Origin: Selaginella tamariscina
Taxonomy: Eukaryota; Streptophyta; Lycopodiopsida; Selaginellales; Selaginellaceae
DNA length: 64,000 nucleotides
Assembly (NCBI GenBank): GCA_003024785.1
Contig: PUQB01000050.1
Span: 62,001-126,000, forward strand
Direction: 5' to 3'
The notes below the pieces were generated by a model. That model saw only the letters and a program-made list of their open reading frames with translations. It had not been told where the DNA came from and did not search any database. Each line of letters opens with the position of its first letter. Position 1 is the stretch's first letter. Below are positions 45,202-63,138 of this stretch, piece by piece. A program made the translations under genes and the position numbers.

Positions 45202-45403
45202 TGTAAGATACTATTATTATGTAACGTAATGTATATACGCATGTGTATATACACACATGCATAGTGACACATGGGTGGTGATCTGGGCCGCCATGTGTCA
45301 GTGCCATGTCGCATGTGTGCCACGTGGCAGGAGGTCTCCTGTATATAAGCAGGTTTTTGTAGCTGAATATATATGACATTTTGAATATATATCTGCTCTT
45401 TCA
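45202..45403 (+). mobile_element. 3' LTR of the Ty3/gypsy element
   Basis: 202 bp, starts TGTAAGATACTA and ends CTCTTTCA. It matches the 5' LTR (25,507-25,712) apart from scattered substitutions and 1-3-bp indels. Its last 75 bp also match 19,530-19,603, linking the retrotransposon to the segmental duplication boundary. Confidence 0.85.
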
Positions 45404-45541
45404 AGATTAGAATAGCAATTATTTATAAGTACATTGTTTCATTTGAAATTTAAATTAAAATTTAATAGATTTATATTTTGTTTATAAAGTTCTCAAAATA
45501 AATTTTACGTAGTTCAAATTTATTACTAACGGAAGTTCTTA

Positions 45542-45589
<48 letters not shown>

Positions 45590-45692
45590 CCACACACAAT
45601 GTATATCATATGCAGAACATGTTAATAGGAAAATGATTAATGTGTGTATATATATATGTGTGTGTGTATGTGTGTGTGTGTGTGAAATAAAG

Positions 45693-46247
45693 ACAGGATA
45701 TACACAGAAGCACCCTCACAAGGAGCAGGACACACTCGACCCGCACAACAAAGTTGTCATACACACACACACACACAGACGTATATGCATACCTGTAAAC
45801 GCAGGGAATATATTTGTTTTCAAGAGCCTATCTAGTGCCTCTCTCCACCGGCCTTGATAGACCAACTCATTCCATTCTGGAATCTTGTTTCCAAGTGGGC
45901 ATCCACTATTATCCTATAGATACCAATTAACACATCAGGACATACATATGTGTGTATGCATGTGTGTGCGCACGTCTACTTACCTGGTTACAAAACGGAG
46001 TGCCACAATCCATACACCTTGCAGACTGTGTCTTGAGCAGAGTATCATTCTTACCATCAGCTAGAACCTCCTTCCAGTCATTTACACGTTCCTCAGCAGG
46101 CCTATAAGGAAGAGATTCCCTCTCATACATAACAAATCCCCTATGCTTTTCAGCAGTTGATGCCTAGACTCTGGGGTCACAACCTCCTGCAAGGACAATG
46201 TTGTAAATACACATTCATATAACATACATATGTTATACACATATACA

Positions 46248-46303
<56 letters not shown>

Positions 46304-46460
46304 CACACACACACATATTACATGCCTGAGGTGCTGCTACTGACGCAGAATCCTTTGGTTCAGCGAGCTTCTTGAGCTCCTCAAAATTATCGACTTTAGA
46401 AAGCCGAGATTCTTCATCCCGTGAAGCTTCTTCTTTGGCCTTCTTTTCTTGAAAAACACG
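45693..46460 (-). pseudogene. GLT1: NADH-glutamate synthase fragment (copy B)
   Basis: Same exons as copy A: linker (46,460-46,322), [11 protein letters not shown] with [13 protein letters not shown] (46,163-45,984), [19 protein letters not shown] (45,913-45,793) and [10 protein letters not shown] (about 45,742-45,695). The same missing acceptor dinucleotide and the same truncation occur, so the damage predates the duplication. No upstream glutaminase or downstream FAD/NADH-binding exons are present in the window. Confidence 0.8.
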
Positions 46461-46478
46461 CTTGTAATGATGTGTGTG

Positions 46479-46515
<37 letters not shown>

Positions 46516-46748
46516 ATCATCATGCTCAAACTGTTACAGATGATGGTGAAGGGGATTCATCAACAGCGAAGCTAGCTGCCATACACAGAGACGAGGAAGG
46601 AGTTCCCTCAAACTAAGGAGAGTAGAAATTAGATTTTACTGCAAAAAATGAAGTTCTTAAACTCACATCTTACATAAATTTAAATATTAGTATTATCTCT
46701 TAAACTTTTTTTTCTATTAAAAAACGAATTTTAAACACCATTACTTAC

Positions 46749-46854
46749 TGAGGAACATCAATCATAGCTGGTAAAGTGACGTGGATCCACGCGCACCCAA
46801 CCTCACATGCCCTAAGTGATAATCAGATAAGTAAATTGCGGAAAATAATCAGGG

Positions 46855-46887
<33 letters not shown>

Positions 46888-46993
46888 AGAGAGATGATTC
46901 ATACATATAAGAGTTTTCTCCAAGCATCTGGCTTCGTGCGGGCCATAGTCCTCTCCATAGGAGGTAAAGACCTGTTAAGAAAAAAATCAGTTT

Positions 46994-47035
<42 letters not shown>

Positions 47036-47553
47036 CACCTGGAAACAACCACCACCGGAGGAGTGTATTTTCGTTCTGGTGCTGGATAGTAATAGTTCCC
47101 AAGATACACAGTCCAGTGTTCTGCCCAACCATAAAACTTTTTGCCCAGCGTGTAGAGCTCAAAAAGAAGCTTCATGTCCTCTTCGCAGGGACAGTGTGCA
47201 ACGATCTTCAAAATTGAATTGCATGATTGCAGATTAAGAACAGAAAGGAACATTTTTAAGCATTAAAATGCATAAAACAATGAGTTTTTGCATATTCATA
47301 CACAAAATGCACAGATTCAGTCTCGGAGCTTTCCAATGTCAATTTTTGTGAAGATTAAGAACACATTGCATGAATATATGCGATTTTGAAGATTTTGTAT
47401 TGCGATTTTTCCGATTTCACATCAAAACATGATTTTTGTGTGCACATTGCATGATTATACAGGAAATTGTACCGGATCGTCTGAGCGGGAGCCTTTCGGA
47501 TTGTCGGAATCCATCTCCTCGTTGATTTCAGCGGCGATGGACGCAACGTGCAT
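46749..47553 (-). CDS. Unrecognised small multi-exon gene (copy B)
   Basis: Duplicate of the gene at 20,921-21,747: possible start MHVASIAA at 47,553, then the block with CEEDMKLLFELYTLGKKFYG (about 47,205-47,045), then the smaller exons to 46,749. A 24-bp tandem segment (GATTTTGAAGATTTTGTATT type) present once more in copy A is missing here, and one base differs near 47,087. Function unknown. In copy B the Rep element now separates it from LUC7. Confidence 0.4.
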
Positions 47554-47665
47554 TCTTGCGTTCGTCACTTAAGCCCTCAGCCCTACGTTCGAACCATTTT
47601 GAATTTAATGAGGCGCTTCTTATATTCTTATAACGTATACATTTTTGTCAATATATATTATTATT

Positions 47666-49010
47666 TTTATGGTTAGTTTACATGGTCTATTTGGCCTCTT
47701 CAGACTTTAAAAATTAATAACGTGTCATCCAACCGGTTGAACTAAAAAAAAATTTATGGATTAGTTTGATTTGAGTTTTAGAAAATTATGAAATTAAATA
47801 TAAATGTTTTTACTTACTTTATGTTTGACCTGTATTTAACGGTCCAGCTTCATCAACTTGATGTTTTGACGTAGGTGTTGAATTGGTTGACGTAGAAGAG
47901 CTATAAAGTGAAATAAACTCTTTTCCAAGCTTCGGCTTCTTGTTAGACACTCGTATCTTTTCTCTCTCAAACCCTTGATCTTCTATCTCTTTAAAATCAA
48001 AGTACCTCTTTGTAGAAGTACTAGTAAAGAAGATCTTTCTCACATCAGCTTCAGTCGTGCTTAAAGGATCATCCATTATTCTCCAGACTGCTTCTGCTCT
48101 ATCTAAATCCATTCCTCTTCCTTGATAAGGTGTAACCCAACTTGCTGCAGGATAAAAACTGCCACTCCTCAACATGCAAGTAAGAGTTAAACAAAAGTCC
48201 ACACCAATCTGCTTTTTCATGTGTCTAAGTTTGAAATGTCTCACCCGATCAAAGATGTTGTTTGTAGATACACAAACGCGATTCTTTAAATCTGATGCAC
48301 CGAACTTGATATACTCAACGTTTCCTAGGTCAAAATCTTCGTCGGTAATGTTTTTCTACAAAATTTTCAATGTTAACACAATACAGGAAGGAAAAAAATA
48401 CCTGAACAAACTTGAAGTGTGGTTCATTGCAGTCTTTCATGCAATATCCAATCATTCCATGCCATGAATGAATGCCTTTATTCTTCAACTTTTTAAACAT
48501 TGTAGTTTTCTTGGTATTTGCTCCATCTGTCCATTGTAAATATTGCCTTAAGACTTTTCTAGCTGACTGAACACTTGAAGTTTCTATCTTACAAAGCATT
48601 TGAAAGTGTAAATTCCCAACTGAACCACCTTTCTCTATTGCACATAAACCAGCTTTGCATTGCTCTCTAATAAACCTTTTACATTTTCTAACAATGCTAT
48701 ATCTATATCCTCACCGGGAATACAAATGGTAACACTAAAATCTATTTCTTCAATTTTTAATTTTTTATTTAGAGAATTTCCATTTACATTTCCACCTGTT
48801 GACATGTTACCTACATTGTTATTTTTCCTTGGCCTACTGGTTTTCTTTTTGGAGGAACACATCTTCAAAATTGCTTCCATATTTCAAAGCGACGGTTGCC
48901 ATACCTAATATTTCATAACCCTAATTTTATTTTTTATTATTTAATTTAACTTAGGTTAGGCTTGGTTGACCTAATAATTATTTTTTTTTCACCAGATTTG
49001 GTGACTATTT
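47666..49010 (-). mobile_element. HUH-Rep (Replitron-like) element inserted in copy B only
   Basis: Copy A has ATTTTTGTCAAATATATATT and ATTATT as one uninterrupted site near 21,832. In copy B this site appears on both sides of the insert (47,641-47,665 and 49,007-49,032), a direct repeat of about 25 bp. The insert ends on the right with a hairpin, TCACCAGATTTGGTGA (48,989-49,004), and encodes one Rep-like protein on the minus strand. A truncated relative lies at 7,236-7,460. Terminal hairpins fit single-strand HUH-type transposition. The long flanking duplication is unusual and might reflect a repair-type insertion. Confidence 0.65.
47819..48880 (-). CDS. Rep-like HUH endonuclease protein, Replitron-like
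   Basis: The product begins MEAILKMCSSKKKTSRPRK, a basic AT-hook-like tail, then shows three features of rolling-circle Rep proteins in order. These are a beta strand DFSVTICIPG, a metal-binding-type phrase GNLHFQML (HUQ form, about 48,603-48,610) and a YCMKD phrase (about 48,446-48,432) where the nucleophilic Tyr would sit. A 45-bp intron (48,357-48,401) follows. The C-terminal half contains SGSFYPAASWV and GRGMDLDRAEAVWRIM, as I recall from Replitron proteins. One base-level break lies near 48,659; otherwise the frame is open, so the copy is young. A viral CRESS-type Rep is the alternative, but no helicase domain is present. Confidence 0.55.
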
Positions 49011-49072
49011 TTGTCAAATATATATTATTATTAAAATTAGGGCTAGGGTTAGGAGAAGCAGGGTAAGAGAAA

Positions 49073-51246
49073 ATGGACTCGTTCAGGAAGCAGCTGGACG
49101 CGCTTATGGGCGCCAACAGGAATGGCGATGTGGCGGAGGTGCAGCGTAAATACTACGATCGCGAGGTGTGTAGACTCTTTCTTGCCGGCCTTTGCCCCAC
49201 GATCTCTTTCAGCTAACGGTGAGCTCTCTCTCTGTCTCTCAATTTCTCACGCATCTTTCTTCTCAGAAAATGGACCTTGGCCCTGCCCCAAAATTCACTC
49301 CTTGCAGCTCCGCAAAGAGTGAGTTTACTGTGCGTGCGTGCAAAATATACGGTATATGGGTTATATGTACAATATGCAATTAATGTTTTCCCATGTTGAA
49401 ATGTAATGCTCCTACTACGCAAAATTCGCCTTTTCATTTGTGTACATGCTTGTCCCATTGGAAAATGTGCTTTAATATATTATGAGTTAACAGAGTACTG
49501 CGTTTGTAGATACAACGAGCAGAAGAAGCATAACTACAGCAGGGATTTGGAGGAAGCACGTGTTAGAACGTGTTAGAATGTGACAGGAAGATTCAGCGGG
49601 CTCTGAAGCGGCTAGATGAGGAAGATGTTCATGCGGCCACTGCAATTTGCGTCTCTGAAGTTACACGGGTAATTATAATGCAATACATATATAATGTGTC
49701 TGCGTGTGTAGTCTCAACGTTTTAAACTCCTCTGCAGTGTCCTCAAGGAACAGAATACTCAAAGCAGATAAAGGAGCTTTTGAAGGCAGCAGACGATTTA
49801 GGTGAAGATATATATATATAGTGTGTGTGTGTGTTAAGAAGTTCTTCACAGCTTCCACTTAATCCTATAAGTGTTTGTTTTGTTCAGAGTTGGAAGGCAA
49901 GACTGATGAAAAAGCTAGAGCAATGGCAGAAATTGAGGACTTGAGAGCCAAAAGAGCAGATATACAAGTACGTGCTTTTATATTATCCTAATAAGCTATA
50001 TATATGCATATATCAATGTAATCTGTGCCATTTTTAAGTGGTGTTAATATATACTATTTTTATTTTCAGGCTGCATTGCTTTTAGAAGCCTTCAACAAAG
50101 ACAGGGCTTCGCTACAGGCACCTCCATTGGCTCCTATTCCATATTTGGGACTTCCTCCTGATGCTGCGAGGACTCAAGAGATGATCAAAGAGAAATTAAG
50201 CAGGGCAGAAGTACTCGGTACTCTCTCTCTTCTCTCGTTCGCACGCAGGCACACACACAGAGCTAACGTGTTCTTTTCCGTGTTTAAAGGTGAACAAGGT
50301 ATGATAGATGAAGCTCAAAAAGCGCTGGAGGAAGCAGAAGCTTTAAGGAAGGTATGAGCATGTAAAGTATAAATTCGCTAATAAAATGTTAATATAGAAT
50401 AAGGTACTGCATGATTTAGTGAATATGTTTTGACTTGTATTTTCAACAGCTTATTCCAAGGCACGAATCGACACTTCAACAAGACGTGCGAGCTGTAATC
50501 CCACTCTCCCTCTCCCTCTCACCATATTTACATAAAGATTTAATTATTATGATGGCAGACGGATCAGAAGCTGCGTGATATATGTGGGGCGTATCTAAGC
50601 ATCTATGACAGGTAAAACTCATCAACGACCATAACATCAAACCTATAATTCCTTTCATTTACGCTATTGAATAAACTATATACTCTACAAACGCACGATA
50701 TGGAAATAATGTTTTGGGACGATGTTTTTCTTCAGTGATAGAAGGCTTGCGGACCATTTTGGTGGAAAACTTCATCTCGGGTACATGCGGATCCGAGACA
50801 AGCTTGATGAACTTCGTGTAACTCTCTCTTTCTCTGACCCTCTCTCTCTCTCTCTCTCTTATAATTTGATATGTTGAATGCAGGAGGAGAAAGAAAAGGC
50901 GAGAATACTCTCGGAAGAGAAGTAAGTCACTGGCTTATGTAGCTTTCCTGTATTCTAGACGCTATGACTCTGCATTTGTATGTTTTATTAATCTACGCAA
51001 ATGCAGACATCGTGAAAGAGGTGGACCCACAGATGTGGAGCGAGTGAATGATCGTGAGAGACGTACACATACGCATACGCGAGAGAAAAGCCGAGAAAGG
51101 GATCGAGGTCGAGAAATCCGAGACCAAAGCCGAGAAAAGGATCGAGACCGAGATCAGAGCCGAGAAAGGGACCGAGACCGAGTATTCGTGCGGGAACGCA
51201 GTCGTAAAAGGTAATTAATATTCACTTAACGTAATATTTGTGTGTG

Positions 51247-51295
<49 letters not shown>

Positions 51296-51465
51296 GCAGC
51301 AACCTAGGCTTGTCTATACGTTGTTGACTTAGTACTAACTTCTATATGTATATATATTTGAAAAGTTTAACATAAACTTATTACAGGTCACGGTCACCAT
51401 CTCGTGACCGGATAAGAGATCGGGATATGTCACCACGAGACCGTAGAAGCCATCATCGGTGGTGA
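49073..51465 (+). CDS. LUC7: LUC7-like U1 snRNP splicing factor, copy B (13 exons)
   Basis: Exons: 49,073-49,218 (MDSFRKQLDALMGANRNGD), 49,267-49,318, 49,510-49,668, 49,738-49,801, 49,888-49,967, 50,070-50,217, 50,290-50,351, 50,450-50,494, 50,559-50,611, 50,736-50,817, 50,884-50,921, 51,007-51,210 and 51,387-51,465. The first zinc finger spans exons 1-2, the second (DICGAYLSIYD, then DHFGGKLHLGY) exons 9-10; the tail is RE/RD/RS-rich and ends SPRDRRSHHRW. Splice sites are canonical. Damage: one C short at 49,195-49,198 and one at 49,281-49,283, both homopolymers, and in exon 3 a scramble (about 49,553-49,580: 10 bp lost, GTTAGAACGT gained) that creates a stop. The exon 3 change is not a homopolymer effect and may be real. 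Confidence 0.85.
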
Positions 51466-52048
51466 GTTCATCGGTCGGCCTTTAACTTACACAGGTGAGT
51501 TGCACGCACGCGCACGCACGCACGCATTTAACAGTTTAAATGTCTTATAGATGAAATGAAATGCTGGCAATTTGGTTAAGGATAGCTAGGAGCAAACCTG
51601 TGGACAACATATCTCCCTTAATACTGTGCGTTGGAGTTTTTTTAATTTATTTTCTTTTATTACTTTGTTTTTAGCATCTTGTAAAGAAAGGAGTTTAGTA
51701 GCCAAGCATGTAGCTTGTAGTAGCGTGTGAGAAGCCTGCATTGTTTGTGACTGTGTTCTATTTGCCAGGTCTTGCAAATAATATTTGCACACAAGTTGCA
51801 TTTATTCATGTACTCTCATGGGACATTCTGTAAGTTAAATACAACTTCTATGTATATATAATACATGCCCTCTACTTAAAGCCAGTACACTATATAGTTT
51901 TTATATGTCCTAATTATATATGTACTCTCTCTCTCTCTCACACACCATAAGAATATACCGTTGCTGTTTTAGAGAATATACTCGTTAGGTGACCTCTGTT
52001 TTAGGGTTGTCTTAAGAGTCTAGGGTTCTTGAGAATGCGAGACGCAAA
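51466..52048. other. LUC7 3' region and APH-1 5' leader
   Basis: No further gene. Contains (GCAC)n near 51,502-51,522, a likely 3' untranslated region, (CT)n-CACA near 51,926, and TTTTAGGGTTGTCTTAAGAG upstream of the APH-1 start. Confidence 0.5.
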
Positions 52049-53057
52049 ATGACGGCCGCTAGCGGAATTGGCTATGGGCTCATTGCATTTGGGCCCGGGT
52101 TCAGTCTATTCTTCTTTGCAATCGCTTTCCAAGCCGTTCTTGCTGCTCACACTTCTCACCAGGTATTTCTCACACACACATGCACACGCACACGCACACG
52201 CATTTGTTCATACGGCTGTATTTTTTTCAGTACAATCGCATGGCTTGTTTCCTTTGTAGCAATTGCAGCTGTTTGGAAGGCTTTTCTTCCTGTGGATGGA
52301 TGGGCTCATGTTCTTCTTCTCTTTACTTCTACTAGTGTACAAGAAATATTAAGAGTTTATTTCTGGCGAGGATTCAAGTAAGTAAACAATCTAATCTATG
52401 CACATATGATCATTATGTACATTCGTGTATACTTATATAGATGCAAACACATAAGTAAACATTATAGAACGAATTTTTCAGGAAAGTAGAAGGTTTTTCT
52501 TAATGGTCTCGCTGCCAAAGCATCCAAACCGCCAATTAGTTTATGGAAAAGACACAAATCGCTCTAGGCAAGTTTTTTTATCTCGTGTGTGTGCGTGCGT
52601 GCGTGTTTTGAACTATATATGTTCTTGTAGGAATTGGTTTTGGACATGGATTGGCACATGCTGTGCTGTTCTGCCTTAGTTTGCTTACACCTGCCTCAGG
52701 TCCAGGCACATTTTATCATCCTTCCTGTCCAAATATGCCATTCTTCTCATAATCTGTAAGTATTACTACACGCTTGTGTGTGTGTGTGTGTGTGTGTGTG
52801 TACGTGTCGAAAACGTTTTCGACAGGTTAGCTTCTATTGTAGAGCGTTTTCGTTAATATGCACACAGACACACACACACACACACACGCGCGCACTTCCT
52901 AACTTACAACAGCACTTATGTCGTTGGGGTTCTTTATGATTCACACATTCTCAATGGTTATCGCATTCAAAGGATATGAGAGGAATGACAAGAAGCTTCA
53001 AGTTTTCGTCCCGCTCCTTCACTACGTTGCATCCATCTCGGTATATTATACTTCAGA

Positions 53058-53096
<39 letters not shown>

Positions 53097-53233
53097 AATA
53101 ACGCGTGTGTGTTTTGCTGCAGACTCTTGTGGATTTGGTGCAAGGTGGCTGTTTCATTGGTATACCGCTTGTAATGATTTTGCGCTGGGTTGACACTCTG
53201 CGTGTGTGGAAGAGTAATGTGGCACAAAACTGA
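52049..53233 (+). CDS. APH1: APH-1 homolog, gamma-secretase scaffold subunit
   Basis: APH-1 is a seven-pass membrane scaffold of gamma-secretase, the intramembrane aspartyl protease complex. Exons: 52,049-52,162 ([20 protein letters not shown]), 52,231-52,377 ([33 protein letters not shown]), 52,482-52,567, 52,631-52,755 ([20 protein letters not shown]), 52,913-53,040 ([17 protein letters not shown]) and 53,123-53,233 ([16 protein letters not shown]). The two conserved membrane His residues (GHGxAH and IHTF) are kept. Length about 235 residues is normal. The intron after exon 3 uses a GC donor (G|GCAAGT). Small breaks near 52,497, 52,541 and 52,745 interrupt the frame; given the conservation around them I read these as sequence errors. 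Confidence 0.85.
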
Positions 53234-53428
53234 GTAGGCAATTAACTTCATTAATTAAGTTTACTTAAACTGACATTAACCTGCCTGTAATACAAGTAGA
53301 ATGTTAATAAATGGAGTGTTAAATTATAAGTTATGTTTAACCTTTCCCTTAATAATTTATTGATTAATTCTCAAATGGATTAGAACAGAGCAGGATGAAG
53401 TGCCCTAAAATGTGCAGCATGTGAGGAC

Positions 53429-54111
53429 ATGGCAATGCGGACGATACAAAGGTTGCGCAGTTTGAAATCGACATGGAGGTGGGATCATTTTCTTAAAGCA
53501 GCAGCTGCAGAATTAAGCAGCAATTCAAGCAATAATGCAGTGAATCAGAGCTTCAGAAATGCCCACAGGTGTGTATTTTGTATATGACTATGCATTTTGT
53601 GTACTCAGTATTGGATATATTAGGAGCTATTCAACAGGTGCAGCCCAAGAAGATTTTTCCGTGGCTGTGGATCATGGGCTCAATATTATCAAAGATGAGG
53701 TGGATGTAAACAGTGAGTGTTTTCAGTCTAACAAGAAGGCTATGGAGTCCCTTGTTGCCGAGCTCCGGCAAAATGTCGATAAGGTGTATGTACATTTGTT
53801 TTTTGTGTTTGTGTAGTGTATTGTAACATATCATGTTTGGTTGTAGTATATCAATTATAAAAGACACGTTATATATGTGAAACATGTTTATATTTTATGA
53901 AACAATGTATGGTATAAAGAATAACACACATATACGCTGTGTACCTCACACGAACAACTACACTCAAACCTTTGTTTCTTGAGCAGGTATGCAACGTGAG
54001 GGATCCCAAGACAATAAGCAGGCACAGAACAAGGAACAAACTCCTTCCACGAGAAAGGATTGACGAACTTTTAGATTCTGGCTCACCATTTCTTGAACTT
54101 TCTCAGGTGCG

Positions 54112-54143
<32 letters not shown>

Positions 54144-54476
54144 TATATTATCAACAAAAAAGCAATTAATATGATTATAATTGTAGTTGGCAGGGTTTGA
54201 AATGTACGACGAGCCAATTCCTTCAGGCGGGATAGTTACTGGTATAGGATCAATCCATGGACGGCTATGCATGCTGGTCGCAAACGATCCAACAGTAAAG
54301 GGTGGAACTTATTATCCAATCACAGTTAAGAAGCATCTTCGAGCTCAGGAAATTGCTGCTCAATGTAGGCTTCCCTGCGTATATATTGTGGACAGTGGGG
54401 TGCCAATCTTCCAAGACAAGCAGATGTTTTCCCAGACAGAGACCACTTTGGTAGAATCTTTTACAACCAGGCAAGT

Positions 54477-54510
<34 letters not shown>

Positions 54511-56516
54511 CACACACACACACTTACAGACACACACGTATATATGTACGCATGAGTGTACGTTTGTGTAATATATCTGATCTTTTACCAGGCAAGAATG
54601 TCAGAGGATGGGATACCCCAGATTGCACTTGTTGTGGGTTCGTGTACTGCTGGTGGTGCTTACGTTCCTGCAATGGCAGACGAGAGTGTCATTGTAAAAG
54701 AAAACGGGACAATATTTCTAGCTGGACCTCCCCTTGTCAAGGTTTGTGTTTGCGTGGAAAACCTTACTTATATAGTATAATTATCTATACATAATATTAG
54801 TAGATCATTCATGAAAGCTTATCTCTCATTATCAGTTATACTAAATAGTTTATTGTGACACAATCTTAGGCTGCTACGGGAGAAGTGGTGTCTGCAGAAG
54901 ATTTAGGAGGTGCTGACCTTCATTGTAGAACTTCAGGAGTAGCTGACCACTTTGCAAATGGTGAGAGTTTATTATACCTCATCAGTATGTATACAATACA
55001 GCATATTAATATATGTGTTATATAATTAATATATTACCTTATGTGTAGATGAAATTCATGCTCTTGGGATTGGTAGAAAAGCAGTTCAGAATTTGGGTGT
55101 GACAACAAACATAAAAATGGACGAGAACACTGTTGTTAAGGAGCCAATGTATGATCCTTCTGAGCTTCATGGAATCATTCCCTCGGACCTTAGACAGTCG
55201 TACGATATCCGCTCTGTGATTGCTCGGATTGTCGATGGAAGTGAGTTTCACGAGTTCAAACGACTCTATGGAAGCGTAAGTGTGTATGTGTGTGTGTGTG
55301 TAAGTCAGTGGGTTTGTTAGTGTGAAACACAAATGCACGCAGACATGTGTTTTTCATCTCTCTCTCTCATACATAGACATGGTTTTATGCAGACTTTGGT
55401 GACTGGGTTTGCAAAGATACACGGACAGACTGTTGGTATTCTGGGGAACAATGGAATACTTTTCACAGAGTCGGCCTTGAAGGGAGCACATTTCATTCAA
55501 CTATGTGCTCAGCGCCATATTCCGCTGATCTTTTTGCAAAATATTACCGGCTTCATGGTTCGTATAAAGTTACAAAACTTGTGTGCGTGTGGGTGTACTC
55601 ACACAGACATATATAATAGAGGGTGGGTGGGGGTGGGGTTTCTGACTTGAACATGTTACAGGTTGGTTCAAAATCTGAAGCCAGTGGTATTGCAAAAGCT
55701 GGAGCAAAAATGGTTATGGCAGTTGCCTGTGCTAAGGTTTCTTTTTCTAGAATATAGTGTTTGTATGTGGTGTGATGTGTGTGTGTGTGATATGCATACA
55801 TACATACATATATATAATGTGCTTAGGTGCCTAAAATCACTGTGATTGTTTGGGGGAGCTACGGAGCTGGAAACTATGGAATGTGTGGACGTGCTTATAG
55901 TCCGGACTTTCTCTTCTTATGGCCCAATGCAAGGATCTCTGTTATGGGAGGAACGCAGGTAACTACTTACATACTTAAAAGTTCCATTTTCACATATAAG
56001 GTATATGCGTAGGCTTTCAGTTAGAGATTTTTCTGGGATATCTGGAGTTCCAGATATTCCACTATCTATTTTATCGAAGTAAAACAGAATGTAATGTTTA
56101 TTAATCATGTGTGCTTTCGACAACTTTTCAAAACAATTCTTTTTCATATATATATAATATTTATATAAATATATTCTTCACTTGCAGGCAGCGGGGTTCT
56201 TGCACAAATTGAGAAAGAGCAACGGGCTAGAAAGGGCAATCCTGTAAGTGACTGTGTGTGCGTGCGTGTGTGTGTATGTGAGAGATTATAACGTAATAAT
56301 GGCTGTGTGCAGTGGAGTGAGCAAGAAGAGGAGCAGTTCAAGGCCAAGATGGTTGATACATATGAGAAGCAAGCCAATCCATACTATGCAACAGCTAGGC
56401 TTTGGGACGATGGCATTATCGATCCTGTGGATACTAGGCAAGTCTTGTCTCTCTGTCTTAAAGCTGCTTCACAGAGGTCCCCTCAAACTTCTAAGTATGG
56501 AGTCTTCAGAATGTAA
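53429..56516 (+). CDS. MCCB: Methylcrotonoyl-CoA carboxylase beta subunit
   Basis: Carboxyltransferase subunit of mitochondrial 3-methylcrotonyl-CoA carboxylase, in leucine breakdown. Exons: 53,429-53,568 (Arg/Ser-rich mitochondrial presequence [17 protein letters not shown]), 53,624-53,783, 53,987-54,106 ([15 protein letters not shown]), 54,187-54,470, 54,592-54,741 ([19 protein letters not shown]), 54,870-54,960, 55,049-55,275, 55,393-55,557 ([19 protein letters not shown]), 55,662-55,736, 55,827-55,958 ([16 protein letters not shown]), 56,188-56,243 and 56,313-56,516, ending KYGVFRM. Intron 4 (54,471-54,591) has a GC donor, CAG|GCAAGT. Two one-base breaks, in G runs at 54,397-54,400 and 56,193-56,196, disrupt otherwise conserved frames. 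The gene is about 3.1 kb from APH-1's end to the transportin end, tail to tail with transportin. Confidence 0.93.
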
Positions 56517-56917
56517 TTCAAAATTAAATATATATAAATGGCCCTTAATTTATAACAATTGTTTTATTAAAACTACACTCACGTAAAACTATGTAATTAA
56601 ATTAGAAAATGGAAAGAAAATACAACATATAACATGTAACTGTTTTGTTTTCACAAGTAAAAAACTTAATCTCTCTCTCTCTCTCCTCTCCCTCCCTCCC
56701 TCTCTCTCTCCCTCTCCCTCCCTCCCTCTCTCTCTCTCTCTCTCAAAAATAAATATCCCGTCTCTTCTTATTGCCTCTCAAAAGCATTGTCGTCTCACAG
56801 TGAACTCTACTCGCCGCAAAAACGCTATAGATAATCCACAGTACATATCGCTCGCAATCCAAATCAGCAACCATAGATACAGTAGTGTATACATAGATCG
56901 TACGTACTCACTACACT
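56517..56917. other. Convergent 3' region with CT microsatellite
   Basis: The 3' ends of MCCB (+) and transportin (-) face each other across about 400 bp. A (CT)n/(CCCT)n tract fills 56,669-56,745. No further gene. Confidence 0.7.
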
Positions 56918-62879
<5,962 letters not shown>

Positions 62880-62951
62880 GGCGATCGATCCATAATGGAA
62901 GAAGACGCTCCTTCTCTCTTGTGCCCTGCTTCTACCTAGATTTGTTCTCAT

Positions 62952-63138
62952 AGAAAAGGAAAAACAACTATGGGGTTAAGTAGTGTATAAACCCTACTCT
63001 CTCGTAAAGTCCCTTGCCCATGTCATAATTTTGCAGGTCAACAAATCTCTTTAACCACGTCATATCCACGTCATCATATAAATAAAAAGGTGTGCTGTAT
63101 ACGTGTCAAGTAGTATATAAAAGTGTATGTGGTAAAAC
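62952..63138. other. Spacer between transportin and the protease fragment
   Basis: Putative transportin promoter side. Nothing recognisable besides AT-rich sequence with CACGTCAT words (about 63,056-63,075). Confidence 0.4.

Larger units (their letters stand above)
45404..51290. repeat. Segmental duplication, copy B
   Basis: Nearly identical to 19,604-23,910 apart from microsatellite lengths, a 1.35-kb Rep-element insertion (47,666-49,010) and small indels. Copy B keeps the LUC7 first exons and last exon that copy A lacks, and runs on into the APH-1 gene region, so B is probably the original location. Confidence 0.9.
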
